A DNA stretch of 64,000 bases from Comamonadaceae bacterium. Lineage in GTDB: Bacteria; Pseudomonadota; Gammaproteobacteria; Burkholderiales; Burkholderiaceae_C. This document shows, piece by piece, positions 1 through 9,149 of this stretch. A program made the translations under genes and the position numbers. Position 1 is the stretch's first letter. Every line of letters begins with the position of its first letter. The notes under the pieces are model-generated. The model saw only the letters and a list, made by a program, of their open reading frames with translations. It was not told where the DNA came from and did not search any database. The stretch spans positions 1 to 64,000 of the forward strand of contig CANKBG010000006.1 of assembly GCA_947479935.1 (NCBI GenBank), written 5' to 3'.

Positions 1-13
1 TAATCCTCCAACC

Positions 14-1423
14 TTGCAAAATTTAATTCAAGGTCAGTGGGTGGACGGGCTAGGCCAGCGTTTGGTTGTTCGTGATAAATTTACACTTCAGCCTTGGATT
101 GACATCACTGTTCCTGACGAAGATCAGGTCAAGCACGCTGTCGAAAGTGCACACACTGCATTTCGCAGTTCGACCTTAAGCCCTTTTGAAAGAGGTGCTA
201 TTTTGGACCGTGCAGCAAATTTGCTCGCAGCTCGGCTAGACGATTTTATAAAAGCCATGCAGCATGAAGCGGGCTTTACAAAATCAGATGCTTCTGGAGA
301 AGCCAACCGCTGCATTCAGACTCTCAAGTTATCTGGAGAAGAGGCGCGTCGCTTGGCAGGAGATGTGATTCCTCTCATGGGAGCGCCTAATCAAAAAGGA
401 AGAATAGGTTTTACCCTTCGTGTTCCTTTAGGCGTCGTCGCTGCCATCACGCCTTTCAATGCGCCTTTGAATACAGTGGCGCATAAAGTAGGCCCCGCAA
501 TCGCTGCAGGCAATGCCGTCATTTTGAAGCCCTCCACGCACACCCCAAAAACTGCTTGTATGTTTGCTCAGTTATTTTTGGATGCGGGTATGCCACCAGG
601 ATTGTTAAGTGTATTGCACGGCAGTGCAGAGGTTGTGAAGCACTTGCAGAACAGTCGCAAGGTCAAATATTTTGCGTTCACTGGCAGTACAGAGGTCGGT
701 CGAATCATTCAGGCGGCAGCAGGTTTGCGTCGAACACAAATGGAGTTGGGCTCCATTGCCTTCACCATTGTTTGTGATGATGCTGATTTATCCATGGCAC
801 TTCCTAAGGTCGTCAATGCAGGCTACCGCAAAGCCGGACAAGTTTGTACTTCTGTTCAATTGTTGTTGGTTCATTCTTCTCGCGTGAAGGAAGTTGAGAT
901 CCAATTGGCTGGTTTGGTCCAGGCATTGAGCTTTGGTGATCCTCACCAAGAAAATACTTTTGTAGGCCCTGTCATCAGCGAAGAAGCGGCTGTGCGAATT
1001 GAATCGTGGATCAAGGAGGCGGTCTCGAAAGGGGCCACTTTGTTGGCTGGAGGCCCTCGGGTTGGGGCGGTGATTCCGCCTACATTGCTGACACATGTCG
1101 CTAGCGATATGAAAGTGGGGTGCAATGAAATATTTGGTCCCGTGGTTTGTATCATGCCCTTTGATGATTTTGATCAAGCCATTGAAAAGGTCAATTCAAC
1201 GCCCTACGGCTTGGCGACTGGCGTATTTACCAATCGATTGTCAGAAGCCATTTCTGCTGCACACAGGCTCGAAGTGGGCGGTGTCCATATCAACGAGACT
1301 TCAAGTTCACGTGTTGATCTCATGCCATATGGCGGCTCTAAAGACAGCGGATTTGGCCGCGAAGGCCCAGCTTATGCGGTGCATGAAATGTCCGAAGAAC
1401 GCATTGTGACCATTACCACCTAA
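14..1423 (+). CDS. NAD(P)-dependent aldehyde dehydrogenase (5' end uncertain)
   Basis: A 469-residue aldehyde dehydrogenase of the usual family length, which oxidises an aldehyde to its acid in the cytoplasm. The general base Glu is at about residue 244 (ELGS) and the nucleophile Cys at about 278 (GQVCTS); the cofactor-binding FTGSTEVG stretch precedes them. The first start codon in the window is TTG at 14 without a visible ribosome-binding site, and the frame stays open to the window edge, so the true start may lie upstream. It is first of five same-strand genes spaced by 2-30 nt, so it probably oxidises an aldehyde released by the TPP enzyme that follows. The substrate is unknown. Family assignment is firm; the role is inferred from context. 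Confidence 0.9.
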   Translation: MQNLIQGQWVDGLGQRLVVRDKFTLQPWIDITVPDEDQVKHAVESAHTAFRSSTLSPFERGAILDRAANLLAARLDDFIKAMQHEAGFTKSDASGEANRCIQTLKLSGEEARRLAGDVIPLMGAPNQKGRIGFTLRVPLGVVAAITPFNAPLNTVAHKVGPAIAAGNAVILKPSTHTPKTACMFAQLFLDAGMPPGLLSVLHGSAEVVKHLQNSRKVKYFAFTGSTEVGRIIQAAAGLRRTQMELGSIAFTIVCDDADLSMALPKVVNAGYRKAGQVCTSVQLLLVHSSRVKEVEIQLAGLVQALSFGDPHQENTFVGPVISEEAAVRIESWIKEAVSKGATLLAGGPRVGAVIPPTLLTHVASDMKVGCNEIFGPVVCIMPFDDFDQAIEKVNSTPYGLATGVFTNRLSEAISAAHRLEVGGVHINETSSSRVDLMPYGGSKDSGFGREGPAYAVHEMSEERIVTITT

Positions 1424-1442
1424 TTCAATCAGAAAGAAAGTT

Positions 1443-3221
1443 ATGTCAATCATGAAGGGTGGCGAACTCATCGCCGAATACTTGGTGCAGGAAAAAGTAC
1501 CCTATATTTTTGGAATTTGCGGCCATGGCAATGTGGGCATATTGGATGCTCTCTATGGTGTCAGAGATCAACTGAAACTTATTTCACCTAGGCACGAGCA
1601 ATGTGCTGGACATATGGCCGATGCTTACTTCCGTGTTAAACATCAACCCGTTGTCACTTTGACTTCTACGGGGCCTGGTTCAGCCAACATGGTGATGTCG
1701 CTGGCAACAGCTTTGTCTGATTCATCTGCCTTTTTGGCCATTACTTCCAACGTACCTACTTCACAACACAACAGAGCCCCATTTCAGGAGCTCTACAAAC
1801 ACAACCAAGCTGATTTTGCGCAGGTCGTTCGTCCTGTTGTGAAGCGAGCATTTCAACCCACTCGGGTCGATATGTTGCCGCTTGCATTGCGACAAGCAAT
1901 GGACACCATGGTCACTGGGAGGCCAGGCCCCGTCAATTTGGACATCCCCTACAACGTCTACCAAGAAGAGGCAGATGTCACGGTTCCAGCGCCTTCGCAT
2001 TTGCATCGCATGCACCGGCCAGGTGCCAATGATCTAGATTTGCTTGCAAGTCTTGATCTTTTGGCTCAAGCCCATCAACCCGTTATTTTTATCGGACATG
2101 GTGCGACTTTGTCAGAGGCTGGACCCGAAATTACAGCTTTGGCTGAGCGCTTGGGTATTCCGGTGATTACGTCACCCAATGGAATGGGCTGTATTTCTGG
2201 AGACCACCCCCTCGCCTTGGGATTCATTGGTAGAAACGGTGCATACCCTGCTAATGAGTCTGGTCGACGTGCTGATTTGGTTTTAACCTTGGGCACAAGA
2301 TTTGATGATCGAAGTGCGTCCAGTTGGCATTTGGGTTATTCATGGAATTTCCCTAAAACCAAATTAATTCATGTCGACATTGACCCACAGGAATTGGGTA
2401 GAAACTATGCGCCAACTTTAGGCGTCATCGCCGATATCAAGGTTTTCACTCAGCAATTGTTAAATGCCTTAGACAAACGGCCTGAGATCAATGCAACTCG
2501 GTATGCGCCTTGGTTGACACAAGTACAAGCCTGGCAATTTCAATGGGAATCCTTTATACGTCCCCACTTCACTGATTCAACCAGTCCCTTGCGACCTGAG
2601 TTTGTGGTGGGCACTTTACAAAAAATATTGCCAGATGATGTGATTTTGGCTTTGGATTCGGGTGTTCATCACAATTGGTTCATGCAGTTTTGGAAAGCCA
2701 AGCGGCCTCAAAGCATGCTCAATAGCTGGGGGTATTCGTCCATGGGCTTTGGTGTGTGTGGCGTCATGGGTGCTCAATTGGCAGCCCCTGACCGTCCTTG
2801 TGTGGCCGTGGTGGGGGATGGTGGTTTTACCATGGCGCCCTATGTCTTGTGCACAGCGGTGGAATATAACTTGCCTGTGGTGTGGATCGTTTGGAATAAT
2901 TTTGCTTGGGGTGCCATTCGCGATTTGCAGTATGGCTTGTTTGAAGGTCGCGAAATTGGAACAGCCTTTTACCATGGCGAAACGGGTGAAAAATACAACC
3001 CCGATTTTGCAGCTTGGGCGCGAGCTTGCGGCGCGGATGGTTACACCGTTACTCGGCCTCAAGAGTTGGCCGCTGCAGTTGAAATGGCATTGAAAAACAA
3101 ACGGCCTTGTGTCATTGATGTCCACGTTGATGCTGAAGTCAGACCCCCCTCGACAGGGACTTGGCAGCTTCCTCCGACGCCTTACAAAGAGCCGGCCTAT
3201 GGCAAGCCGTTCATCGCCTAA
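1443..3221 (+). CDS. Thiamine-diphosphate enzyme of the acetolactate synthase family
   Basis: A 592-residue protein with the full three-domain plan of the acetolactate synthase/benzoylformate decarboxylase family. The cofactor-activating Glu is at residue 52 (RHEQ) and the Mg-TPP motif starts GDG at 458-460 and ends in Asn-Asn about 26 residues later. The family makes or breaks C-C bonds next to a carbonyl (decarboxylation, carboligation, or cleavage of cyclic 1,2-diketones). It differs clearly from the housekeeping IlvI at 58.4 kb and has no small-subunit gene beside it, which argues against a role in valine synthesis. An AAAGAAAG ribosome-binding site precedes ATG 1443. The following SDR and preceding ALDH suggest a catabolic role; the exact reaction cannot be read from sequence. 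Confidence 0.88.
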   Translation: MSIMKGGELIAEYLVQEKVPYIFGICGHGNVGILDALYGVRDQLKLISPRHEQCAGHMADAYFRVKHQPVVTLTSTGPGSANMVMSLATALSDSSAFLAITSNVPTSQHNRAPFQELYKHNQADFAQVVRPVVKRAFQPTRVDMLPLALRQAMDTMVTGRPGPVNLDIPYNVYQEEADVTVPAPSHLHRMHRPGANDLDLLASLDLLAQAHQPVIFIGHGATLSEAGPEITALAERLGIPVITSPNGMGCISGDHPLALGFIGRNGAYPANESGRRADLVLTLGTRFDDRSASSWHLGYSWNFPKTKLIHVDIDPQELGRNYAPTLGVIADIKVFTQQLLNALDKRPEINATRYAPWLTQVQAWQFQWESFIRPHFTDSTSPLRPEFVVGTLQKILPDDVILALDSGVHHNWFMQFWKAKRPQSMLNSWGYSSMGFGVCGVMGAQLAAPDRPCVAVVGDGGFTMAPYVLCTAVEYNLPVVWIVWNNFAWGAIRDLQYGLFEGREIGTAFYHGETGEKYNPDFAAWARACGADGYTVTRPQELAAAVEMALKNKRPCVIDVHVDAEVRPPSTGTWQLPPTPYKEPAYGKPFIA

Positions 3222-3251
3222 ATTTATTTTTCAAACTTAAAAGGAAATTCA

Positions 3252-3974
3252 ATGAGTCAAAAAATTGCCCTGGTGTTTGGGGGCTCACGCGGCATTGGTG
3301 CTGCATGTGTGCAAAAGCTGGCAGGTGAAGGCTTTGATGTCGCTTACACCTATGTGAAGAGTGCTGCTAATTTACCCGCACAAATTGGAAGTTCCAAAAT
3401 TCAAGCTTACAAAGTTGATGTGTGCAATGCTTCTGAAGTAGATGCGGTTTTCGCATCTGTTACCAAAGATTTTGGTGCGGCGCCCCATTGCGTGCTGGCC
3501 AATGCAGGTATCAATGTGCCGCCTGGACCTGTAGCCCAATTCAAATCAGAAGACTTTCGTCTGTTGGTAGAGGTTAATCTGGTCGGTGCTTTCAATGTGT
3601 TGAGTGCTGCTGCCAGACACGTACAGGATGGTGGAAATATTTTGGCTCTTACAACATCGATGGTACGAGTAGGGATACCTGGGGGTGGACCCTACACCGC
3701 CACAAAGGCTGCAGTTGAAAGCTTGCTTCGTTCGATGGCCAAAGAGTTAGCACCTCGGCGAATCAGGGTAAACGGGGTAGCACCGGGCCCTGTCGACACC
3801 GAATTGTTCCATGCTGGCAAGACGGATGAGGTGAAAGCGCGCTCTGCGGGAATGAGCCCATTTAATCGCATTGGTTCGCCTGACGAGATCGCGGAAGTTG
3901 TTTGCTTTTTGGCTTCGGATAAAGCTTCCTGGATTCATGGACAAATTATCCAGCCCAATGGTGGAATGGTCTAA
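3252..3974 (+). CDS. Short-chain dehydrogenase/reductase (SDR)
   Basis: A 240-residue classical SDR. The nucleotide-binding GGSRGIG is at residues 10-16, the NAG motif follows in the next third, and the catalytic Tyr-x3-Lys is in PYTATK. The catalytic Ser is probably in the TTS stretch upstream of that Tyr. The C-terminal IIQPNGGMV resembles the FabG-like end. AAAAGGAAA sits 6 nt before ATG 3252. It probably interconverts an alcohol and a ketone with NAD(P)H in the same pathway as its neighbours, 30 nt after the TPP enzyme and 8 nt before the flavoprotein. Substrate unknown; FabG-type acyl carrier reductase activity is a less likely alternative given the context. Confidence 0.9.
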   Translation: MSQKIALVFGGSRGIGAACVQKLAGEGFDVAYTYVKSAANLPAQIGSSKIQAYKVDVCNASEVDAVFASVTKDFGAAPHCVLANAGINVPPGPVAQFKSEDFRLLVEVNLVGAFNVLSAAARHVQDGGNILALTTSMVRVGIPGGGPYTATKAAVESLLRSMAKELAPRRIRVNGVAPGPVDTELFHAGKTDEVKARSAGMSPFNRIGSPDEIAEVVCFLASDKASWIHGQIIQPNGGMV

Positions 3975-3982
3975 GGTTGTCC

Positions 3983-5440
3983 ATGAACGTCTTGGAATTT
4001 GATGTGGTGGTCGTTGGTGGCGGTGGCTCTGGATTGGCTGCTGCCATAGAAGCTCAGACTCAGGGTGCCCGAGTTTTATTGTTAGAAAAAAATGACCAAC
4101 TGGGAGGGTCTACTGCTTGGTCCATTGGGTCGGTCACGTCTACCGGAACACCGCACCAAAGACGAATTGGAATTGTTGATAACCCTCTAGACCACTGGGC
4201 CGACATGCCCGGCTTTGCAGGCAATTTGGCAGATCGCGACAATGCAGAGCTACGGCGAATTTTGTGTGAAGAAATTCCCGAAACCTTTCAATGGCTTTTA
4301 GACTCTGGGGTTCGCTTCATGGGCCCAATGCCAGAACCGCCACATCGCTTACCTAGGATGCACAACGTTCTTCCAAACTCTCGCTCATTTATTTACCACT
4401 TGAGTCGTCGTGCTCGACGTGTCGGTGTAGACATCAGAACGGGTCATCAACTGACTCAGATCATCATGCAGGAAGGGCGGGTTCTAGGGGTAGAAGCAAA
4501 ACACGCCAGTGGCCTCCAACGCTTTAATGCACGGCGTGGGGTTGTCTTGGCGGCTGGAGACTTTACAAGCAGTGAAGAATTCAAAGCACGTTTCATGGGC
4601 GCTCAAGAAGCGAAGGTTGAAGCTGTCAATATGACCGCAACCGGCGATGGTCAAAGAATCGCTGAATCATTGGGTGCTCGAGTGCTCAATGGTGATTTGG
4701 CCTTGGGGCCTGAAATTAGATTCATGGCGCCGACCACGGAAACTTTGATGCGACGACTGCCACCATGGCGCTGGCTCGCAGTCTTTATGGCTTGGGCCAT
4801 TGATCACCTTCCAGGTGTCATTTTGCGCCCCTTCATGATGAAATTTTTAACCACAGCATTGGCGCCTTCCACTTCTTTGTTTGACATGGGTGCCATATTG
4901 GTTAATCAAATGGGTGAACGATTCGGTAGCGAGTTAGACAAGCCTGCACTGCGTTTGCCCGATCAACCCAATAAGCTGGCTTATATTATTCTGGACAAAG
5001 ACTTGTGCGAAAAATTTGCAAAGTGGCCTCACTTTATTTCAACAGCGCCCGGCATTGCCTACGCATATATTGAAGATTACAAAGTCAATCGTCGAGATGC
5101 TTACCGCGAAGATGAATCTCTGGACGGACTAGCGAATCAACTTGGAATGGATGCAAACACATTGCAAAAAAGTGCTTTAAGCGGTCCAGTAAGGCCCTTA
5201 GGGAAGGGGCCTTTTGTTGCGTTAGGCCCAGTTCGATCTGTTTTTGTTCACAGCGAAGGCGGCCTGCTAGTTGACCATCACCATCATGTGTTGGGAGCTG
5301 AAGGCCAGCCCATTGAAGGGTTATTTGCTGCAGGTTCAACGGGACAAGGCGGATTGTTGCTGAAAGGGCATGGCCATCACCTGGCCTGGGCTTTTGTATC
5401 TGGCAGACGTGCGGGAAAGTTTGCCGCAAAAGGTCTTTGA
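3983..5440 (+). CDS. FAD-dependent dehydrogenase, fumarate reductase/KstD-like
   Basis: A flavoprotein of the FAD_binding_2 family (fumarate reductase, 3-ketosteroid delta-1-dehydrogenase, tricarballylate dehydrogenase). The Rossmann GGGGSGLAAA is near residue 15, the LEKNDQLGGSTAWS segment follows, and the C-terminal FAD contact is AAGSTGQGGLL. Such enzymes add or remove a double bond next to a carbonyl or carboxylate. I choose ATG 3983 (485 aa) because AAGG at 3973-3976 is correctly spaced from it; a TTG at 3977 has no usable ribosome-binding site. A Pro/Trp-rich hydrophobic stretch (about residues 255-295) is unusual and might contact membrane. Its partner is the next gene, a second flavoprotein of the same superfamily. 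Confidence 0.85.
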   Translation: MNVLEFDVVVVGGGGSGLAAAIEAQTQGARVLLLEKNDQLGGSTAWSIGSVTSTGTPHQRRIGIVDNPLDHWADMPGFAGNLADRDNAELRRILCEEIPETFQWLLDSGVRFMGPMPEPPHRLPRMHNVLPNSRSFIYHLSRRARRVGVDIRTGHQLTQIIMQEGRVLGVEAKHASGLQRFNARRGVVLAAGDFTSSEEFKARFMGAQEAKVEAVNMTATGDGQRIAESLGARVLNGDLALGPEIRFMAPTTETLMRRLPPWRWLAVFMAWAIDHLPGVILRPFMMKFLTTALAPSTSLFDMGAILVNQMGERFGSELDKPALRLPDQPNKLAYIILDKDLCEKFAKWPHFISTAPGIAYAYIEDYKVNRRDAYREDESLDGLANQLGMDANTLQKSALSGPVRPLGKGPFVALGPVRSVFVHSEGGLLVDHHHHVLGAEGQPIEGLFAAGSTGQGGLLLKGHGHHLAWAFVSGRRAGKFAAKGL

Positions 5441-5453
5441 TTTGGATCTAGGC

Positions 5454-6854
5454 ATGACTCGTGATGAACGCCGATTGCTCGTCATAGGGCAGGGTGCTTC
5501 AGGTTTATGTGCGGCAGTGGCTGCTATGACATCAGCCCAAAATGCAGGGCTCCATTTATCCGTCACATTGTTGGATGCCGCACCAAAGACTCAAAGTGGC
5601 GGCAATTCTCGTTGGAGCCCCTCCAATATTCGACTAGAGGCTGATTATTCCGTGGCGCCTGATTTTGTTGAAGACATATTGGCTTCCTCAGATGGACTGG
5701 CAGACCGATCGTATTTTCAAAAATTGGCGGATCATTCTTCTTCGATGATTCAGTGGCTGATTGACATGGGCGTGATATTTCAAAATCCACCCTATTACTT
5801 GGCAAAGGGGCCTTCTCGTATTCAACCTGTTGGCGGCGGTCAAGCCATATTAGACGCATTAACGGCGCACGCAAAAACTTTAGGTATTCAATTCATTAAC
5901 GAGTTCAAAATGACTCAACTCATTTCACCCGAAAATCAAGTGATCGGCGTGATTGGATTAAATAGTCTGGGAGAAAATCAGACGCTTTTTGCAGACAGCG
6001 TTATCTTGGCCTGCGGCGGATTTGAGGGTAATTCTGAAATGCGGAAAACCCATCTTGGCGCTCCTGCAGAAAACTTTACCTTGATATCTCCCGGCACCAT
6101 TTTTAACGATGGTGCAGGAATACAAGCTGCAATGGCTATCGGTGCTCAAGTTTCAGGCGATTGGGCGGCGGGACATTCTGAGCCTATCGATCCTCGAAGT
6201 CAGGGTTCAGCGCCAGTCGTTTTGGTATATCCCTACGGGCTGGTTGTTAATTCACAGGGCCAAAGGTTTTGGGATGAAGGTGCGGGATGGATGCACGACA
6301 CATGGGAAAAATTTGCAAATCATATTCAACATCAGGTATCAGAAAAAAAAGTATTTCTCATTTTGGACTCGAAGGTAACTGATATTCCCAATTACGCCCG
6401 TGCAATTCGATCAGAGGTGCCGCCTATTTCTGCCTCAAGTTTGGAGCAACTGGCTCAAAAATTAGGGATCTCTTCGGAAGCCTTGATGAGTACAGTTTCA
6501 AAATTCAACGCAGCTTGTTTAGAAATACATTCTGAATTTAATCCAAGCTCAAAAGATGGAAGAGCATGCTTTCCTGAAGGTCAACCTCCTAAGTCGAATT
6601 GGTCGCGCATCATAGATAAAGCCCCCTTTTTAGCCTGGCCCTTGGTAGGTGCTTTGGTTTACACCTTTGGCGGTTTAAGGACCAATGAAATTGCCCAAGT
6701 CTTGTCTGAGCAAGGCCCCATCAAAGGTCTCTATGCGGCGGGGGAAACGACAGGAAATTTTTATAAGATCGCCCCCAACTCGGTCTCGATGCTGAGAGCA
6801 TTGGTTTTCGGGAAAATTTCAGGCGAGCAAGCGGTTGCAGATTTTCTTAGTTAG
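5454..6854 (+). CDS. Second FAD-dependent dehydrogenase, TcuA-like
   Basis: A 466-residue flavoprotein with the dinucleotide fold IGQGASGLCAA near the N-terminus, a GGNSRWSPSNIR stretch like that of tricarballylate dehydrogenase TcuA, the ACGGFEGN motif, and C-terminal YAAGETTGNFY. The longer reading frame from 5370 would overlap the preceding gene by 70 nt; ATG 5454 puts the FAD fold at the normal distance from the start, so I prefer it. It probably oxidises a saturated bond beside a carbonyl or carboxylate. This stretch is strikingly AT-rich compared with the genes from 7 kb onward. No TcuB-like electron-transfer partner is visible. Substrate unknown. Confidence 0.82.
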   Translation: MTRDERRLLVIGQGASGLCAAVAAMTSAQNAGLHLSVTLLDAAPKTQSGGNSRWSPSNIRLEADYSVAPDFVEDILASSDGLADRSYFQKLADHSSSMIQWLIDMGVIFQNPPYYLAKGPSRIQPVGGGQAILDALTAHAKTLGIQFINEFKMTQLISPENQVIGVIGLNSLGENQTLFADSVILACGGFEGNSEMRKTHLGAPAENFTLISPGTIFNDGAGIQAAMAIGAQVSGDWAAGHSEPIDPRSQGSAPVVLVYPYGLVVNSQGQRFWDEGAGWMHDTWEKFANHIQHQVSEKKVFLILDSKVTDIPNYARAIRSEVPPISASSLEQLAQKLGISSEALMSTVSKFNAACLEIHSEFNPSSKDGRACFPEGQPPKSNWSRIIDKAPFLAWPLVGALVYTFGGLRTNEIAQVLSEQGPIKGLYAAGETTGNFYKIAPNSVSMLRALVFGKISGEQAVADFLS

Positions 6855-6902
6855 ACAAATTCTAGACTTTTTTGGTTTTTCTCATCCGGCTTTTATAGAA
6901 AA

Positions 6903-6930
6903 TTGTGACTCTCGATAATGCGTGCATAAT
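6903..6930 (+). promoter_or_regulatory. Sigma-70-like promoter for paaZ
   Basis: TTGTGA (6903-6908), a 16-nt spacer and CATAAT (6925-6930) lie about 90 nt before paaZ in the 164-nt gap after the catabolic cluster. I see no convincing terminator in the gap. Confidence 0.5.
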
Positions 6931-7018
6931 ATTTCCAGTCCAAGCGGTCGGTTAATTCGCTTTTCTATTTTCCTAACGAAGCCTCATTCCATTCTCAGCC
7001 GATAGGGCCCCAAAACAC

Positions 7019-9064
7019 ATGTCACACGTACTCCAAAGTTTTGTCGCCGGACGTTGGGTTGGCCAACAATCCGCCCAAGCCCTTCACAGCGCCATCAATG
7101 GCCAAGAAGTCGCTTTTGCGCACGCCGAGAGCCTTGATTTTGCAGAAGCCCTTCAATATGGCCGCACCACGGGTTTGCAAGGCATGCTCGACATGGACTT
7201 CCAACAGCGCGCAGCCGCACTGCGCGCATTGGCGAAGTATTTGGGCGAACGCAAAGAAGAGCTTTATGCCATCTCAGCCCACACCGGTGCCACTCGCATT
7301 GACTCATGGGTCGACATTGAAGGCGGCACAGGCACCTTGTTTGCATACGCTGGCATGGCAGCCAGCGAACTCCCCAGCGGCAATTTAATTCACGAAGGCC
7401 CAGTTGTTTCTTTGGGCAAGAAAAACACCTTTGTCGGTACGCACATCTTGGTGCCTCGTGGCGGTGTGGCAGTTCACATCAATGCCTTCAACTTTCCCGT
7501 GTGGGGCTTGTTGGAAAAATTTGCGCCCACCTTCTTGGCTGGCATGCCTTGCATTGGCAAGCCCGCCACTGCCACCAGCTACCTCACAGAAGCCTTGGTT
7601 CGCATGATTGACCAATCAGGTATCTTGCCCAAAGGCGCATTGCAATTGGTCATTGGCAGCACTGGTGATTTGCTCGACCGCTTGGACGTGGCCGACGTGG
7701 TCACCTTTACAGGTTCGGCCGACACCGCTGCCAAGTTGCGCGTGAACGCCAACCTGGTTCGCAACAGCATTCCTTTCAATGCTGAAGCCGACTCTTTAAA
7801 CTGCGCCATCTTGGCCGATGACGTCACACCCGATGATGAAGAGTTTGATTTGTTTGTCAAAGAAGTGGTGCGCGAAATGACGGTCAAGGCGGGGCAGAAG
7901 TGCACCGCCATACGCCGCGCCATTGTGCCCCGCAAACACATCGATGCCTTGGCAGAAAAAATCAAAGTACGCCTGTCAAAAGTGGTGGTGGGGGATCCTT
8001 CCGTTGAAGGTGTGAAGATGGGCGCATTGGCTTCCGAGTCACAACAAGCCGACGTGGCCGAGCGCGTGGCTTTGCTGCGTCAAAGCGCGGAGTTGGTGTA
8101 CGGTGGCGATGCCAATTTCAGTTGGGTGGGTGAGGGCGTGGCCCATGGTGCATTCTTCCAACCTACCTTGCTGCTGTGCCAAAAACCTTTAAGCACAGAC
8201 AGTGTTCACGACATTGAAGCCTTCGGCCCTGTCAGCACGCTCATGCCTTATGACAGCATGGAAGAAGCCATGGCCTTGGCCAAGCGTGGCAAGGGCAGCT
8301 TGGTGGGTTCATTGATCACCAAGTCGCCATCAGTGGCTGCGCAAATGGTGCCGCGCTTGGCGGCCAATCACGGTCGTTTGCATGTGCTTGACCGTGAGTC
8401 TGCTGGTGAATCAACGGGTCATGGCTCACCCCTGCCTTCACTCAAACATGGCGGCCCAGGACGCGCCGGGGGTGGTGAAGAATTGGGCGGTATTCGTGCG
8501 GTGACGCACTTGATGCAACGCGCTGCTGTGCAGGGCTCTCCCAGCATGTTGACAGCCATCACACGCGAATATGCGCGCGGTGCCAAGGTCATTGAAACGG
8601 GCACGCATCCTTTCAAACGTTATTTCGAAGAGTTGCAAATTGGCGAGTCTTTGTTAACTGCTTCAAAGGTGATAGGAGAGGCCGATGTGAAAGCTTTTGG
8701 GGAGCTCACAGGTGACATGTTCTATATGCACTTTGATGATGAAGCGGCCAAGGCTTCGGCCTTTGGCAAGCGCATTGCCCATGGCTATTTGGTCTTGTCC
8801 GATGCCGCAGGCCTGTTTGTGGTGGCAGAGCCTGGCCCCGTTTTAGCCAATTACGGCTTAGACACTTTGCGTTTTGTGAAACCAGTGGGTTTAGGTGACA
8901 GCATCCAGGTGCGCCTAACATGCAAACGCAAAATTGACCGCAACAAGAAAGACGCCAACGGCCAAGGGCAGGGCGTGGTGGCATGGGATGTGGAAGTGAC
9001 CAACCAAGACAAAGAGCTGGTGGCCAGTTATGACATTCTGACCTTGGTTGCCAAGAAAAGCTGA
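7019..9064 (+). CDS. paaZ: PaaZ: bifunctional oxepin-CoA hydrolase / semialdehyde dehydrogenase
   Basis: A 681-residue fusion of an N-terminal aldehyde dehydrogenase and a C-terminal MaoC-type hydratase, the architecture of PaaZ. The dehydrogenase Glu256 (FNAEADSL) and Cys295 (GQKCTA) fall at the same positions as in the E. coli enzyme. The hydratase Asp566 and His571 are in GDMFYMH. In aerobic phenylacetate catabolism PaaZ opens the oxepin-CoA ring and oxidises the resulting semialdehyde. No other paa gene is in the window, so it either works with a distant paa cluster or serves another ring-cleavage route. It stands alone between two promoters. Base composition is higher in GC than the preceding cluster. 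Confidence 0.92.
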   Translation: MSHVLQSFVAGRWVGQQSAQALHSAINGQEVAFAHAESLDFAEALQYGRTTGLQGMLDMDFQQRAAALRALAKYLGERKEELYAISAHTGATRIDSWVDIEGGTGTLFAYAGMAASELPSGNLIHEGPVVSLGKKNTFVGTHILVPRGGVAVHINAFNFPVWGLLEKFAPTFLAGMPCIGKPATATSYLTEALVRMIDQSGILPKGALQLVIGSTGDLLDRLDVADVVTFTGSADTAAKLRVNANLVRNSIPFNAEADSLNCAILADDVTPDDEEFDLFVKEVVREMTVKAGQKCTAIRRAIVPRKHIDALAEKIKVRLSKVVVGDPSVEGVKMGALASESQQADVAERVALLRQSAELVYGGDANFSWVGEGVAHGAFFQPTLLLCQKPLSTDSVHDIEAFGPVSTLMPYDSMEEAMALAKRGKGSLVGSLITKSPSVAAQMVPRLAANHGRLHVLDRESAGESTGHGSPLPSLKHGGPGRAGGGEELGGIRAVTHLMQRAAVQGSPSMLTAITREYARGAKVIETGTHPFKRYFEELQIGESLLTASKVIGEADVKAFGELTGDMFYMHFDDEAAKASAFGKRIAHGYLVLSDAAGLFVVAEPGPVLANYGLDTLRFVKPVGLGDSIQVRLTCKRKIDRNKKDANGQGQGVVAWDVEVTNQDKELVASYDILTLVAKKS

Positions 9065-9115
9065 CTAGAAATCCAGTCAAATCCCTATAAAAATTAAGCC
9101 TAATTAGAAAAAATG

Positions 9116-9144
9116 TTGGCGTTTTAGCACGCATGATTTCTAAT
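9116..9144 (+). promoter_or_regulatory. Promoter of the riboswitch-terC transcript
   Basis: TTGGCG (9116-9121), a 17-nt spacer and TCTAAT (9139-9144) place the start of transcription just before the riboswitch. Confidence 0.5.
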
Positions 9145-9149
9145 CACTC

